Below are positions 20,833 to 32,332 of a DNA stretch of 64,000 bases, piece by piece. Source of the DNA: Buddleja alternifolia (taxonomy: Eukaryota; Streptophyta; Magnoliopsida; Lamiales; Scrophulariaceae); NCBI GenBank assembly GCA_019426215.1, contig CM033393.1, forward strand, positions 10,078,046-10,142,045, given 5' to 3'. Positions within the stretch are counted from its first letter, which is position 1; the number at the start of each line of letters is the position of its first letter. The notes beneath the pieces are model-generated. The model saw only the letters and a list, made by a program, of their open reading frames with translations, had not been told where the DNA came from and searched no databases. Position numbers and translations under genes: made by a program.

Positions 20833-21130
20833 GCAATAAAAATACTAACTTCATTGGAGCAATCTTCCTTTGAAGTGTAAAACTTCCTCAAGTTGTGCAC
20901 ATTCCACGACCTAGATAGCTTTCGGCCTTCCACATCCTCCATCATTTAGGCACCACCAGTTAGCACTTGTATCACCTTGTAAGGGCCTTCCCATTTGGGT
21001 CCCAGCTTTCCCACCGGCTTTAGAACATCAGCTCGCCTGAGGACTAGGTCCCCCACTTGAAATTCTCTAGCCACAACCTTTCTGTTGTAAGTTGCTGCTA
21101 TTCTTTGCTTATACTTGGCTACTTTAAGAG
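20833..21130 (-). pseudogene. Gypsy integrase C-terminal remnant
   Basis: Reads VAKYKQRIAATYNRKV, FQVGDLVLRRADV and GPKWEGPYKVIQV, the typical end of plant Gypsy integrase. After an in-frame TAA at about 20947 it continues with SRSWNVHNLRKFY, the usual final residues. The catalytic core is absent because of a deletion that fuses this segment to RNase H. Confidence 0.8.
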
Positions 21131-21830
21131 GGCAGTTGGGGCGTATTTCTACATTATGTGACAGGAAATACGGCCTCAGCTTCCTGGCAGTGGTCACCAA
21201 GGCAAAGGCTACCTTTGCGATCCCCGAATACCTCTCCTCAGCCCCCCTAAGGTCTCATCTGGCATAGTACTTCGGCTTTTGGTTTTTCCTTTCTTCTCGT
21301 ATTTGCACAGAGCTAACTGCATGATTTAAAATCGCCAGATACAGGCACAACTTCTCTCCTGGTAATGGTTTGGTCAGTAAGGGCAAGTTGGTTAAATACG
21401 CCCTTAATTCTTTAAAGGCTTTTTGGCATTCTTCACTCCAGGAGAACGAGCTTGTCTCCCGAATAACCCTAAAGAATGGCAGGCTGTGCTCTCTTAGTCT
21501 TGAGATAAAATAGCTCAAGGCTACCACCCAGCCAGCGAGTATTTGAACATCATTCCGGGTAGCTGGTGGAGCCATTTCTTGGATAGCTCTTGTCTTCTCA
21601 GGATTAACTTCGATTCCCTTCTCCTTTACTAGGTATCCCAAGAACTTTCCACTCCTGACTCCAAAAGCGCACTTCAGAGGACTAAGCTTCATTTGGTACT
21701 GTCGTAGTACCTCGAACGTTTCCGCCAAGTCTCCCAAGTGGTCTTGCTCCTTCTGCCTCTTCACCAGCATGTCGTCTACATAGACTTCAAGATTTCTTCC
21801 TATTTGCTTTCAAAAAATCTTGTCCATAAG
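21130..21830 (-). pseudogene. Gypsy RT end and RNase H
   Basis: The RT active site reads YVDDMLVKRQ at about 21786-21757, with both Asp of YVDD present. It is followed by CAFGVRSGKFLGYLV and the RNase H part (LYLAILNHAVSS). After a stop near 21254 it resumes as VAFALVTTARKLRPYFLSH and then breaks off at CPLK, where integrase sequence begins. Confidence 0.82.
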
Positions 21831-22380
21831 TAGCTAATATGTGGCTCCAACATTTTTTAGGCCAAAAGGCATCACCACATAACAGAACATCCCAAAGGCT
21901 GTTATGAAGTTGACCCTCTTCTGATCTTCAGTGGAAAGGGGTATCTAGTGATACATCTGAGATGCATCCATCAGGCTCAAACGTTCGCATCCTGACGTAG
22001 AATCCACCAACAGGTCAATTCTAGGCAGAAAATAACAATATTTCGAGCAAGCTTTGTTAAGATCTTGGAAATTTATACACGTTCGCCATTTATCCCCTCC
22101 TTTTGGGAATAGAGACAGCATTAGCTATCCATTCCGGGAATTGAATTTCCTTTATATGGCCAGCAGCTAGCAACTTGTCCGCCTCTTCTTTTATTATCTT
22201 TCCTTCTCAAGTCCAAAGTGTCTTTTCTTCTGCTTCACGGATTTGGAGGTGGAAAAGACATTGAGCTGGTGGAGTGCTACAGCTGGATCAATACCCACCA
22301 GGTCCTCTGCCATCCAAGAAAAAACATCTATGTAGTCTTGGAACAACTGAGTTAGGAGAGAAGCCATCTCAGGTTTGAGC
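21831..22380 (-). pseudogene. Gypsy RT N-terminal part
   Basis: Short minus-strand segments in shifting frames show RT motifs: KWRTCINFQDLNKAC, a LMDASQMYH-like catalytic motif with Asp, and FGMFCYVVMPFGLKN. Several stops and a frameshift near 22110 make this non-functional. Confidence 0.65.
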
Positions 22381-23102
22381 TGAGATCAAATCTTAGTGAT
22401 CTTGGAAGGATCGCCTGACACCAGTTCCATCGTGACCAAATTTTCTGCCGGTTCAGCTTTAGGTTGCACGCCCACCTCCTTGATTTCTCCTTTTATGGTC
22501 ATGATCTCTTCTTTCTCCAGTTTAGACCCCTTGGGCAGGTTCATCTCCATATTCGATGATCCTTCTCCTTTGCCTACCGGGAATTTCATCTTCATGTGGT
22601 AAATGGAGATGACTGCTTGAAAAGCATTAGTGTGGGCCTCCCGGGGATAGTATTATATGCTAACGGGGAATCTAATACCAAAAACGTCACCATTCTGGTC
22701 TTCCTTCAAGGTTCTACTCCTAAGCATAGGGGCAACTTTATTTGCCCCAACGGCTGCACCACCTCTCCTACGATTAAAAAAAGAGCTGTTTCCACCTTCG
22801 TCATCCTGATACTTCCCACGTCCATCATGGAAAAGTACATCCACCGAACTGCCACAATCGATGAAAAATCATCCCACATCATAGTTAGCGATGGTAGCAG
22901 TAACCATTAGGGCATCAGGATGAGGGCGACTGAGGCGGTGCTCATCTCCAGGCCCAAATTGTATCAAAGGTTTGGTATTAACCGCAGCTACCTCCTCAGC
23001 TTCTCCCTTAGTCATCTCTAGATCGGACAACTCTCGCAAAGCCCTATGATGAGCTCGTCGGGCTCTATGTGAATCTCCATCAGTGGGGCTTCCTGTTATC
23101 AT
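22381..23102 (-). pseudogene. Gypsy protease region
   Basis: The minus strand encodes ALMVTATIANYDVG, then after a short frameshift FFIDCGSSVDVLFHD, the retropepsin active-site region of Tat-type Gypsy elements. The remaining sequence to about 22386 is a linker rich in Lys/Glu. Confidence 0.72.
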
Positions 23103-23201
23103 ATTGATAAATTTTTGCCTTTGGTTTAGCCTTCCTTATTCATCTCTTCTCCCTATTATGTCCTTTGGTTCCTCCTTAGGAAGTATTTCAACAGCTGACC
23201 T

Positions 23202-24646
23202 CTACCGCGGTGGGTTAGGACTCCTCTCAAAGATTCCCGTGCTCTTCTCATGATCACGACATATAATCTCTTGCAAGTGTCTGCATTCCATCAGCCTTTC
23301 TATTTTGCTCAATAGATGCCAGCAGGTATTAGTATCATACCCATAATCTTTGTGAAAATGGCAATACTTGTCAGATTTGGGATGAGTTGGTCCATATATC
23401 ACACTTCGTAGCCACCTCGCCGCCTTTTTGTTCTCCCTCTCTATCACCATAAGAGCTTTTTCGGGATTCACGTTAAGAGGTGTTCGAGTTGGATTCCGGT
23501 ACTCCTCCCAGTACCTATTTGAATGGGTGGGCTTCTTAGTTTCCCCCGGGGCCTTCTTATCATCCTTAGCAGCGGGGTTGCTGCTAGCTAACTTTGTTTG
23601 GGTAGCTTCCTCCAGATTCACGTATTTCTCCGTCCTTTCTAACAAGTTGTTGAAGTTGACAACAGGCTTCTTAGCCAAGGACCTGAAGAAACATCCATCC
23701 TTCAAACCTTGTGCGAAGGCATTACCTAAGACTTCATCATTCGCGGAAGGTACCTCTAAGGTAGCAGCATTGAACCTTCTTATGTACCCTCTTAAGGGCT
23801 CATTGACTCCTTGGCGTATGTTGAAGAAACTCAAAGAGGTCTTTTGATACTTCTTGCTGCTGGCAAAGTGATGTAGGAACATCGCACTGAACTCCTTAAA
23901 TGATGGATCGAGTTCGGAGCTAGCTGATTGAACCACTGCTGGGTGACTTTCGTCAAGGTGGTTAAGAATACTCGACACTTAACCCCATCAGTATACTGAT
24001 GAAGCAAAGCGCTATTCTCAAACTTTGATAAGTGCTCTGTGGGATATGCCGATCTATCATAGGCAGCATTATTCGGGACATGAAAATTGTTGGGAAGCTC
24101 TTCAGCCAAGACTCGTGGCCAAATGGGACACTTCATGGAGTGGGTTGGAAACTTCCTCCCAGGCGTTGCCTCATCTCTCTCATTTTTGCTCTTAAATCCT
24201 TGAACCTGTTTATCACTTCTAGGCACCTGATGTCATTGCCCATAGGATTTATGGGTAGTTGTCTGCAGGGCGTATTACCCATTTCACCAAAGTGCTGGTG
24301 AATCCATCTCTTGTTGGTTTCCATCCAAGGCCTCCTCGTAGGGGTGACCACCAATCTCGTATGTTTGGTTAAGAGGGAATGGTGGCGTATAAAACATTGC
24401 TCACCAGGACTCCCCTCATCAATTGTGTATATCCTCCTTGCAAGACGGAGGCCATTTCCATAGCGAATGCCCGTCCCCATTGATCAGTGGGAGGGAGCTA
24501 CTCCCTGTTGGTGGGACACCTAACAGGGTAACACGTGCTACTTGGTGAGCACATTGTTCATCACTACCTTCCACTTGTTGCCCTCTTTCATCTATAGACG
24601 CATGTCCATGCACTGGAGGATTGAGCCTCACATCCTCACTGGCCAA
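23202..24646 (-). pseudogene. Gypsy gag
   Basis: Two overlapping minus-strand frames (24226-23831 and 23978-23202) carry the plant Gypsy gag domain (Retrotrans_gag): SALLHQYTDGVKCRVFLTTL, then a frameshift near 23900, FLHHFASSKKYQKT, LRGYIRRFNAATLEV and a zinc-like segment KYCHFHKDYGYDTNTC. The N-terminal part toward 24646 is low in recognisable motifs. The plus-strand ORF 23428-23847 is a shadow of this gag. Confidence 0.78.
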
Positions 24647-24725
24647 TGATTGGCCGGATGAATTTGCTCCAGTACGTCATGAGTTTATGGCAGAACCGGC
24701 CCTTCCAAGTTAGGAGGGGCCGTGT

Positions 24726-25577
24726 GTAATGGGCAAATCCTGAGAAAAGTCTATATATAGAAACTCACATCTCAATCCTAAATACCGAGAATTACTATCA
24801 AAAACTTGATATACACTTACGTTGTTGAAATCTATACTCAACCCTAAAAGCTCAAAACCTCCATAGCCAAAATTTCTTTGAGCTTAAAGATCTCTACAGT
24901 CAAACCAATATCTCTTACCTCTTCATAGAAGAACTATCATATTCTAAAGAGATATTCAAAAAGTGTTTGAACTTTTCAAATCAAACAAACCGTGATAAAA
25001 CCCATCAACCTCTTCAATCTATAGTTGTTGAAGACAAAGTAGTATTTCTGTGTGAAAGAAGCTTGTCAGAAGCAGATCTTAGCCAAGTTGAAATCTTTGT
25101 GATCAGAGAACTCGAGATCAAGTCTTCACCATTTGCTATTATGTTGAACCTGTCTTTGTGAAGCTTCGTGATTCATTTTAGTGAATTCCTCCTGTGTGAA
25201 AAGAAGTAGAAGAACGTAGTTGGGATTACACAAACCCAGTGAACTTACAATTCTCCTGTCTTATTTACTTACTATTTTATTGCTTTATTTATTACTATTT
25301 TCATACATTATCATAAAGCATACTTTATTAAATCTCTAAGAGCGACTAAATATTTTCTAAGCGCCTAATTTCTTTTTACTCTAAGAAACTTGTACAAATC
25401 TTCCTCTATGATAACCCTGATATAAGTGTTGAGCGTCTGATCCATCTTGATCAAGCACTCAAAACTATTGTCTAAGTTACCTTTCTAAAAACAAGTCTTA
25501 AAATTCCAAAAAACATTCAGGGTCTATTCAACCCCCCACCCTTTTTAGACCCTTTTATATGCCACTTAGGACCCACA
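24726..25577 (+). repeat. 5'-truncated LTR of the SIRE-like family
   Basis: Matches the second half of the SIRE-like LTR: a TATA-like CTATATATAG at about 24752, the TGGGATTACAC...CCCAGTGAA segment at 25220-25244 (compare 18580-18600) and the end GGACCCACA at 25577. The left part is missing where it meets the Gypsy sequence. It has no coding function; the short ORF at 24967 is not a gene. Confidence 0.75.
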
Positions 25578-26600
25578 ATATTATTTTTATAAAATTATAT
25601 CTAGTGCAAGAAAAATATTTCTCAAATTTATATGAAAACAAGCCGTAGTTTTACTCGCGAATAATTTATTTTTATTCATATTATACTTGTCAATCTACAA
25701 ATTCAATTATTTCCTATTCTCGTATTTTTAGCCCATTTTTTCACCGTTACTTTCCAAAAAAAAAGTTGTTGAACGAAAACTTGTTTAGGGTGCAACTCGA
25801 GTCAAGTCGGCTCGAATCGAGCTGGAGTCAAGCTTCGCGAGCTTGAATTTCCCATTGAGTTGAGCTCGAGCGCCAGCTCCCTCACTTCTCGATCTCGAGC
25901 GATCCAATTATATATATATTAGTCGGTATCCCATGCCAAGACACGAATATTGATTATGTAAATAAAAATAATCTAATATATATATATAAATATATTTATT
26001 TATTTATAATATGAAAAATTAAAAGATTGGTGCTATTTTGATGACTATCATTGAATAATTATTTATATGATTATTAAATCGTATATTTAGGATTGTAAAC
26101 TAGTCAAGTCGAATCGAACAAATTGTTATTCAAGCTTGTGTGAGTTATTATCGAGCTTCACAATTTGTGTTTGAGTTTGGTTTGATCGTTAATCAAGTCG
26201 TTTTAATTGAGCCGAACACGAGTCGAGCTCGAGTATTTTAACTTTTTTGCATACATTTCTCTAATCAATTAAATTGGTTAGTCTTTCAGCCCTACAAATA
26301 TTTAGCTTAAGAAACAATTATATAGATTGGTAAACTGAACAAAACGGACATTGTGACAAGATGATTAATGATTATCACTATCAAGAGAAGATTCGAAGAG
26401 TTAGTTTTTCACTTGAATTAAATTATATTGTTAACTAATTTATCTTGATTTTAAATTTTGAATATCTTAAATAAAAAATAATAACTATTTATCCAAATTA
26501 AATAAAAAAATATTAATTAAATCAAAATGATAAATAATTATATTTATGCAAAACATATCATAAATTATTAAGAACTCTCTAAACAATATTTATACAACAA
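25578..26600. other. AT-rich region with hAT-like MITE debris
   Basis: No gene visible. 25784-25910 and 26087-26250 are rich in GAGCTCGAGTCGAG-type motifs. The second piece begins TAGGATTGTAAAC and is homologous to the reverse complement of 49865-50210. Both are fragments of the same low-complexity MITE family. The rest is AT-rich filler with TA runs. Confidence 0.5.
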
Positions 26601-26765
26601 AGTGAAGAAGGGGGAAATCTTTGAACCCTACCCACTACCACAACCCCGCCGGTGGTTTACCCTACCCACCACCACAACCCCGCCGCTGAAACCACCACCA
26701 CAACCCCGCCGCTGAAACCACCACCACCACCCCGCTGAAACCCCCCCCCCCCCCCCCCCCCCCCC
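26601..26765. repeat. CCACCA-rich repeats and a 25-base C run
   Basis: The motif ACCACCACAACCCCGCCG is repeated three times, followed by an uninterrupted C homopolymer at 26741-26765. It could be the GC-rich 5' part of a transcription unit, but no ORF follows. Confidence 0.75.
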
Positions 26766-27903
26766 AAAATCCTACATCTTCTCTTCATGGCGTGAACCAG
26801 GTAATTTTTCTCTCTTCTCCACTATGCCCCACCACCACATCCACCTCTCCGCCCTGTTAAAATACTCTCTCTCACACACACAGTTGCGTATAAAATGTTC
26901 TGATTTTGTTCAATTTTTTGGTGATTTCTATGTTCAGGAGTAGCCTCCAGGCAAATTAATCGTTCCCTCTCCGTCCACCAAGGTACAATTTGACATAAAG
27001 TTGGTATTTTTATTCTTCAGCTTGATTAATTGTGCATTATGGGAGTTGTATTCTTTGGTTTGCCTTAGCCGCTGCCTTGTTTGTTAAATAAGTGATGGGT
27101 TTCCTCAAGCAAAATTGTTAGGACTATTGAAGAAATGACATCCAAAAACCAGATATAGTCAACGAAAGAAAGCAATAGGTGTGTCAGGTGTGTGCATTTT
27201 TGTGTTAAATAGGCTATATACATTGGGACCCTACAAAAAGATAGAACTTGGGATGAGAGGCTGGGAATACATAAATTTTATGGTCCCATGCATAAAGAAA
27301 TGTGAGGATTAATAAACTAACTAACTATATATATATATATATAAAGAAGATGATGAAGTTCGAGAGCCCAAGAAATATTTGCAGTTCTTTTCAAGTTAAT
27401 GATTAAGTATATTTTCATAATACAAGTCTGAAGTAGATCCTTTTCCTAATCTACACTCAGTTTAATGTAAGGATTTTAGAGAACAAAATAAAATGTTAGA
27501 GAAAGTAAAAGAAAATGAAGAAATTCAAAATTTTAAAGTTTGTTTGGTTCATTTTTAAGGAAGTTAAATCTTTGGAGGATATATCATGTGTTGAACGCAA
27601 AGTGAAAACAACTTCCTCGAGTAAAACCTTTCTAATATTTTTTAGATGATTAATGGATACTTGACTGAGTTGCTACTACATTAATGTTGAACTAAATGAA
27701 TCCAAAATACATTTTAGAAATCTAATTTTGGAACTACTGATAGAAATCAATTGTTAATTGTTGCTGGAATTGAAATGGTATTCTGTTATGTTAACTTAAG
27801 CCCTGTCCTCTTCACAAATTAGGTTACAGATGCCCACTCAATTAAGGATATAACTAATAGTTATATGACCATACATGTATATTATATTAATGCGCACCAA
27901 AAA
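26766..27903. other. Unassigned AT-rich region
   Basis: No ORF, RNA gene or transposon end found. A small (TA)n run lies at about 27328-27342. Confidence 0.4.
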
Positions 27904-28365
27904 TGTCTAGGGGCACTACGGTAATTAATCTGCCCCCGACAAGGACTGGGGCGCTATCCGTGGGTTAAAGTTCGCGGTTAATATACGAGTCAAGCCCAAA
28001 AGGGCTGATGATCCAATAAGAATCCTTGGGCTATTTTATTAGTCTAGGCATAATAAAGAGATTATTATTAAGCCTGATGGGCTGCTGATAAAGCTAAGCC
28101 CAAGACCCATGACCCACTACCAGCTCCCTATAAATACCTTAGAGAAGCTGGAAAAAGCTCATTATCTACTGTCTCCAGAAAAATTCACTAGCAAGAACTG
28201 AGAGTAAAACCAATACAGAACTACGAATTGACTTGATCCCACATTCACTGGTACATAGGCAGCTCGCTACATACGAGTGTAGTCTATACATTCATCAACC
28301 CCAACCTAATTTGTCATGCGTTGAATCGGTTCCCCTACCCCACGTGGTCAAACATGTGACATTCA
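27904..28365 (+). repeat. LTR-like fragment with TATA box
   Basis: Starts TGTCTAGGGGCAC and contains a good TATA box (CCCTATAAATACC, TATAAATA at 28129-28136) followed by a likely transcribed leader. This arrangement resembles a plant LTR or TRIM U3-R region. No target duplication or second copy was found, so the boundaries are guesses; a promoter of a non-coding transcript is an alternative. Confidence 0.35.
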
Positions 28366-28382
28366 ACGACTAACGATTTTTA

Positions 28383-28387
<5 letters not shown>

Positions 28388-28427
<40 letters not shown>
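28388..28427. repeat. (TA)n microsatellite
   Basis: About 20 TA units directly left of Copia element 3. The element's duplication TATAT lies in it. Confidence 0.9.
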
Positions 28428-28432
<5 letters not shown>

Positions 28433-29022
28433 GGATCGGGACAACCCCCAGGGATACCGACGCAGCGAAAAACATATAATTAAAAAAATTAAAGCGGGAT
28501 CCGCGAAATTAAGGCTAGGTCGACATGGTACCATCAGATTCAAAACTATCCTAGGAGAAAGTTTACACGTGTTTACCTCTTGTAGACCTTAAAGCAGCAA
28601 CGTCTTTTTAAGCTACTCCTTGCTACAGTCTTTGAATTGATTTGCCCTAGCGCCCAAGCGTTGCGCCTTTGAGATGTATCCACACCCTAGCTCGTACCCT
28701 CAATCATCTCCACCAGTGCTAGCAAGGAGAATATTGAATATTGGCTTTTTAGGAAAAAGGGTTTGGTATTATTTAAATGTTTTTCGCACTCAACACATGA
28801 GTTTGAAGAAAATAGTATGAAAGAAAATTTTGGGAGAAAATAATAGAAAAATTATTTCTTTAAAAACTTATTTTCTCATGTATTCAAAACCAAAAATTCA
28901 TTTTTTTTTTAATTCTAAAAGAGGTGGAACACATCTATATATATAGAGTCCACCTAGGGTTAAAAATCCTACACCATACACGCCTCACTCTCCCTAAAAA
29001 ATAGGGAGGAGACGTGTACTTC

Positions 29023-29072
<50 letters not shown>

Positions 29073-30575
29073 TTTCCTTTTTCTTTTATTCTCTCTCCTT
29101 GATTAGTTGGACTCTTTCCAACTAACTAGATATTACCATATCTAAGAATATCTTAACATATATCAAGTAGAATCCTTCCATATCCATTAATTAGTTACTT
29201 TAATTAATTAAGGATTCTACCAAATATATTTGTAGGATATTAATTAATATATATTTTACAAACTTGGTGAGCAAGATAAATCTTTCCACGAAATCCACAT
29301 ACACAATTACACAAGCCACACGTGCACATGTGTATGTATATATATATATATATATATATATTATTTTATTTTCTTTCTTCTCATTAATTAATTAGTCCTT
29401 CCCAATTTAATATTCTAATATTAAATTATAGGACCATTAATTACCTAGTTGAATTAATTCCTTTTTATTGATTAATTAAATCCAATTAATTAATCCCACC
29501 ATTAATTCACAAAGAATTAATTAGCCAATAGGTTTTGTACTAAGTTATGTGTGTGACCCCTCAAGCTCGTTGTCAAGCTGAAATAAGTCCTCGTAGGCTA
29601 TATTAATTATTCTAAATAATTAACTAGACCTTGAATTAATTTCACCAAATTAATCCAAGGCACCTATTGGTCATTGTTCGATGTCTAGCAACATCGCCAT
29701 GACTTCCTAGATGTCAACGATGAAAAGCAAAAACCTATCTGAGTTACGATCATCGTGTGAGTAGGATCCCTTCATCATTTTCCCGTACATGGTCTAGGGT
29801 ATGGTGACGGTTGAACCCTAATAACCTTAGAAATTATGAATGTGTTGTGACATCTAATGATCCAGTCTTCAAATCCGGGATCAACAATCCCTCAGAAGAC
29901 AATCGCTTTGATCAAATGCTTTTAACGATCATTTAGATTCTCGCAACAGCATAGGAAATACCTGGTACTCGTGACCCTGGATGAATCCCTCTCCGACTCC
30001 CATTTGTTTTGCTGAATTACCAGACTATACCCAACATACACGCCTTATGACTCTCTTGGAGTGCACGTGCATATCAAAGTAGAGTGGGTAGCACCCTTTC
30101 CAAATGACATCTTAGGTCTAAGGATTAATCTCACACTACGAAACTCAAGGACTCCATGTTCGATAGCACCAAATAGGAGTCCTTTGGCGGGGCCGTTCAA
30201 TTCCATAATCCAGTATGAATTTTCATACATGTATTGCCATACAAGCCATCGACAATGGAACGCGTCGACCTCTTGGAAGAGTTACATGCATGAACAAGTC
30301 TTGACGAGGACAGTGATATCCCACATCTCACAGCCTCTATGACTTGGAACAATGTTTAGGATTACGGTCTTTGAGAGCATTCTATATGTATCCCGAGCGC
30401 TCCCCTAACCATATGTAATCCATGGGATATTTATCTATTCTAACCCTAGTTATAACAATAAAGAAGCATACCATAAATAAAAGTTCAATATATTTAAAAG
30501 AAGACTGTCATTGTGTTTTACATTTAATATGGCAGAGCCCAAAACAATTGGCTCGCCGGGCACCTAACACTATCA
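28428..30575 (-). repeat. 3' LTR of Copia element 3 (2148 bp)
   Basis: The minus strand starts TGATAGTGTTAGGTGCCC at 30575 and ends at 28428. It matches the 5' LTR pieces 35738-36185, 41614-41711 and 42984-44542, with many small differences. Contains TA microsatellites near 29020-29075 and 29335-29362. The ORF-like stretches at 30045-30342 are LTR sequence, not genes. Confidence 0.9.
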
Positions 30576-30590
30576 ATTTCCCACTTGCCC
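30576..30590 (-). promoter_or_regulatory. Polypurine tract of element 3
   Basis: Minus strand GGGCAAGTGGGAAAT, adjacent to the 3' LTR start; same type as in element 2. Confidence 0.7.
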
Positions 30591-30593
30591 TAA

Positions 30594-31299
30594 AGCTAGT
30601 TGCCCTTGTATTCCCATCATTTCAAGATGTTTTTCAAATACACTTTGACTCGGAGCTTTGGTGAATGGGTCTGCTACGTTTTCCGGCGAGTCGACTCATT
30701 CCACCCGAAGGTCTCCTCTTTCCACTATCTCTCTGATGAGATGATATCGTCTTAAAATATGTTTGGATCTTTGGTGAGACCTAGGCTCTTTTGATAGAGC
30801 TATAGCTCCATTGTTATCACGGTATAGGAGCACCAGATTAACAATGGAGAGAACTACCTCCAACTCATAGATAACGTTCCTCATCCAAACAACTTCCTCA
30901 GACACTTCAGCAGCAGCTATATACTCAGCTTCCATGGTAGAGTTAGCCGTCGTCTCCTGCTTGGTGCTCTTCCAGCTTATAGCTCCTCCATTAAGTATAA
31001 ACACATATTCGGATATCAATTTAAGATCGTCTAAGTTCTACAAAAAACTAGAATCCATGTAGCATTCTAGTTCCAATTTTCATCCGCCGTATACCAGAAA
31101 AAGATCTTGAGTACTTTAGGATCATTTTCCCGGCAGTCCAATGGTCTTCCCCTGGATTCGACCGAAACCGGCTTGCCATACTAAGTGCATAAGCCACATC
31201 CGGTCTAGTACATAGCATAGCATACATAATACTACCTATTGCCGAAGCATAAGGAATCCTTAACATTCTCTCTCTTTCTTCGGGTGTCCTTGGGGACAC
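30594..31299 (-). pseudogene. RNase H, Copia element 3
   Basis: Minus-strand frames 31299-31048 and 31019-30696 encode YAMLCTRPDVAYALS, NGGAISWKSTKQETTANS, MEAEYIAAAE and DNNGAIALSKEP, then RSKHILRRYHLIREIV. The C-terminal part continues past a stop at 30696 with a FTKA-like motif. A deletion or frameshift near 31050 has removed the region with the first catalytic Asp (YTDSS motif). Confidence 0.82.
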
Positions 31300-31408
31300 C
31301 GATTTAGTGAGTGGGATTCATGCCAAGCTGGAAGAAATCCTTTCTTAGAATCTCCCATACTGAATCTATTCAGGATTCATTTTATGTACTTCGATTGGGA
31401 GAGACGTA

Positions 31409-32190
31409 TCAATCTACTTTCCCTTTCTCGGTATATCTCATTGAAAATTGGGTCGACAGCCAACTTTTCGTTGATTGTAACATTCCTATATCATTTCCAA
31501 TGAGAAGAATGTTATCAAAGTAGAGTTTCAAAAAGCTTATCGCTCTCCCACTAACTTTCTTGTATACACATGGTTCAAAACTATTCTTGATGTAGCCATA
31601 TTGTTTTACAGCTTCATCAAATCTCAAATTCCAGCTTCGAGAAGCTTACTTCAAGCCATAAATGGATCTTTGCAGCTTGCACATCTTGTGCTCGCTCCCA
31701 CTGGATGTGAAGCCCTCCGACTGTTCCATGTAGATTTTCTCATCAATGTTTCCATTGAGGAAAGCCGTTTTCACATCCATCTGCCAAATCTCATAATCGA
31801 GATAGTTAGATATGGCCAATAGAATCCTAATTGACTTGGTCATCGCGACTGGTGAAAAGGTCTCCTCATAGTCAATTCCTTGCCTTTGAGTATAACCCTT
31901 CGCCACTAAGCGAGCCTTAAAGGTGGTAACCTCTCCATCTACTCCTAACTTGCATTTTTATACCCCACTTGCAACCAATGGCCTTAATGCCAGGTGGTGG
32001 GTCTACAAAGGTCCAAACCTTGTTGGAGTACATGGATTCAATTTCAGATTCCATGGCTTCAGATCATTTTCCGTAATCCTTGTCAGACATTACCTCATCA
32101 TAAGACGTTGGATCTTCATCCAGTACGAGGTTCGCCTTTTTGCTTTTCAGCAAAAGGCCATAGTACCTCTCAGGTTATCTCGGGATCCTT
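31409..32190 (-). pseudogene. Reverse transcriptase, Copia element 3
   Basis: Motifs on the minus strand in order: KVWTFVDPP (about 32030), VAKGYTQRQGIDYEETFSP, IWQMDVKTAFLNG, YGLK then a stop, and ISFLKLYFDNILLIGNDIG. The YVDD box has become YFDN, with the second catalytic Asp replaced by Asn. Stops and frameshifts separate the pieces. Confidence 0.85.
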
Positions 32191-32332
32191 TTGGATCTCC
32201 TTGGAGGTGGAATTAGTGTACTTACAGTTTGTGGTTTATCTTGCTCTTCATTCACTGCTAGTGGTGTTTGTGACTCTTGAGTTTCCTCAAGTTCTATTAC
32301 TCTATCTATGCTCCCACTGAAGAGTTGCTTCT

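Larger units (their letters stand above)
20833..24725 (-). mobile_element. Ty3/Gypsy retrotransposon, internally deleted (Tat/Retand-like)
   Basis: On the minus strand the order is gag (24646-23202), protease (about 23102-22653), RT (about 22110-21775), RNase H (21770-21130) and the C-terminal end of integrase (to 20833). RT before integrase is the Gypsy order. Most of integrase and the end of RNase H are deleted. I see neither LTR nor primer-binding site. The right end abuts a truncated SIRE-like LTR. Confidence 0.85.

Noticed and set aside
23428..23847. 139-codon plus-strand ORF
   Set aside because: It is the complement of Gypsy gag, which has clear motifs on the minus strand.
30422..30664. 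80-codon plus-strand ORF
   Set aside because: Crosses the LTR/PPT boundary of Copia element 3; no protein signal.
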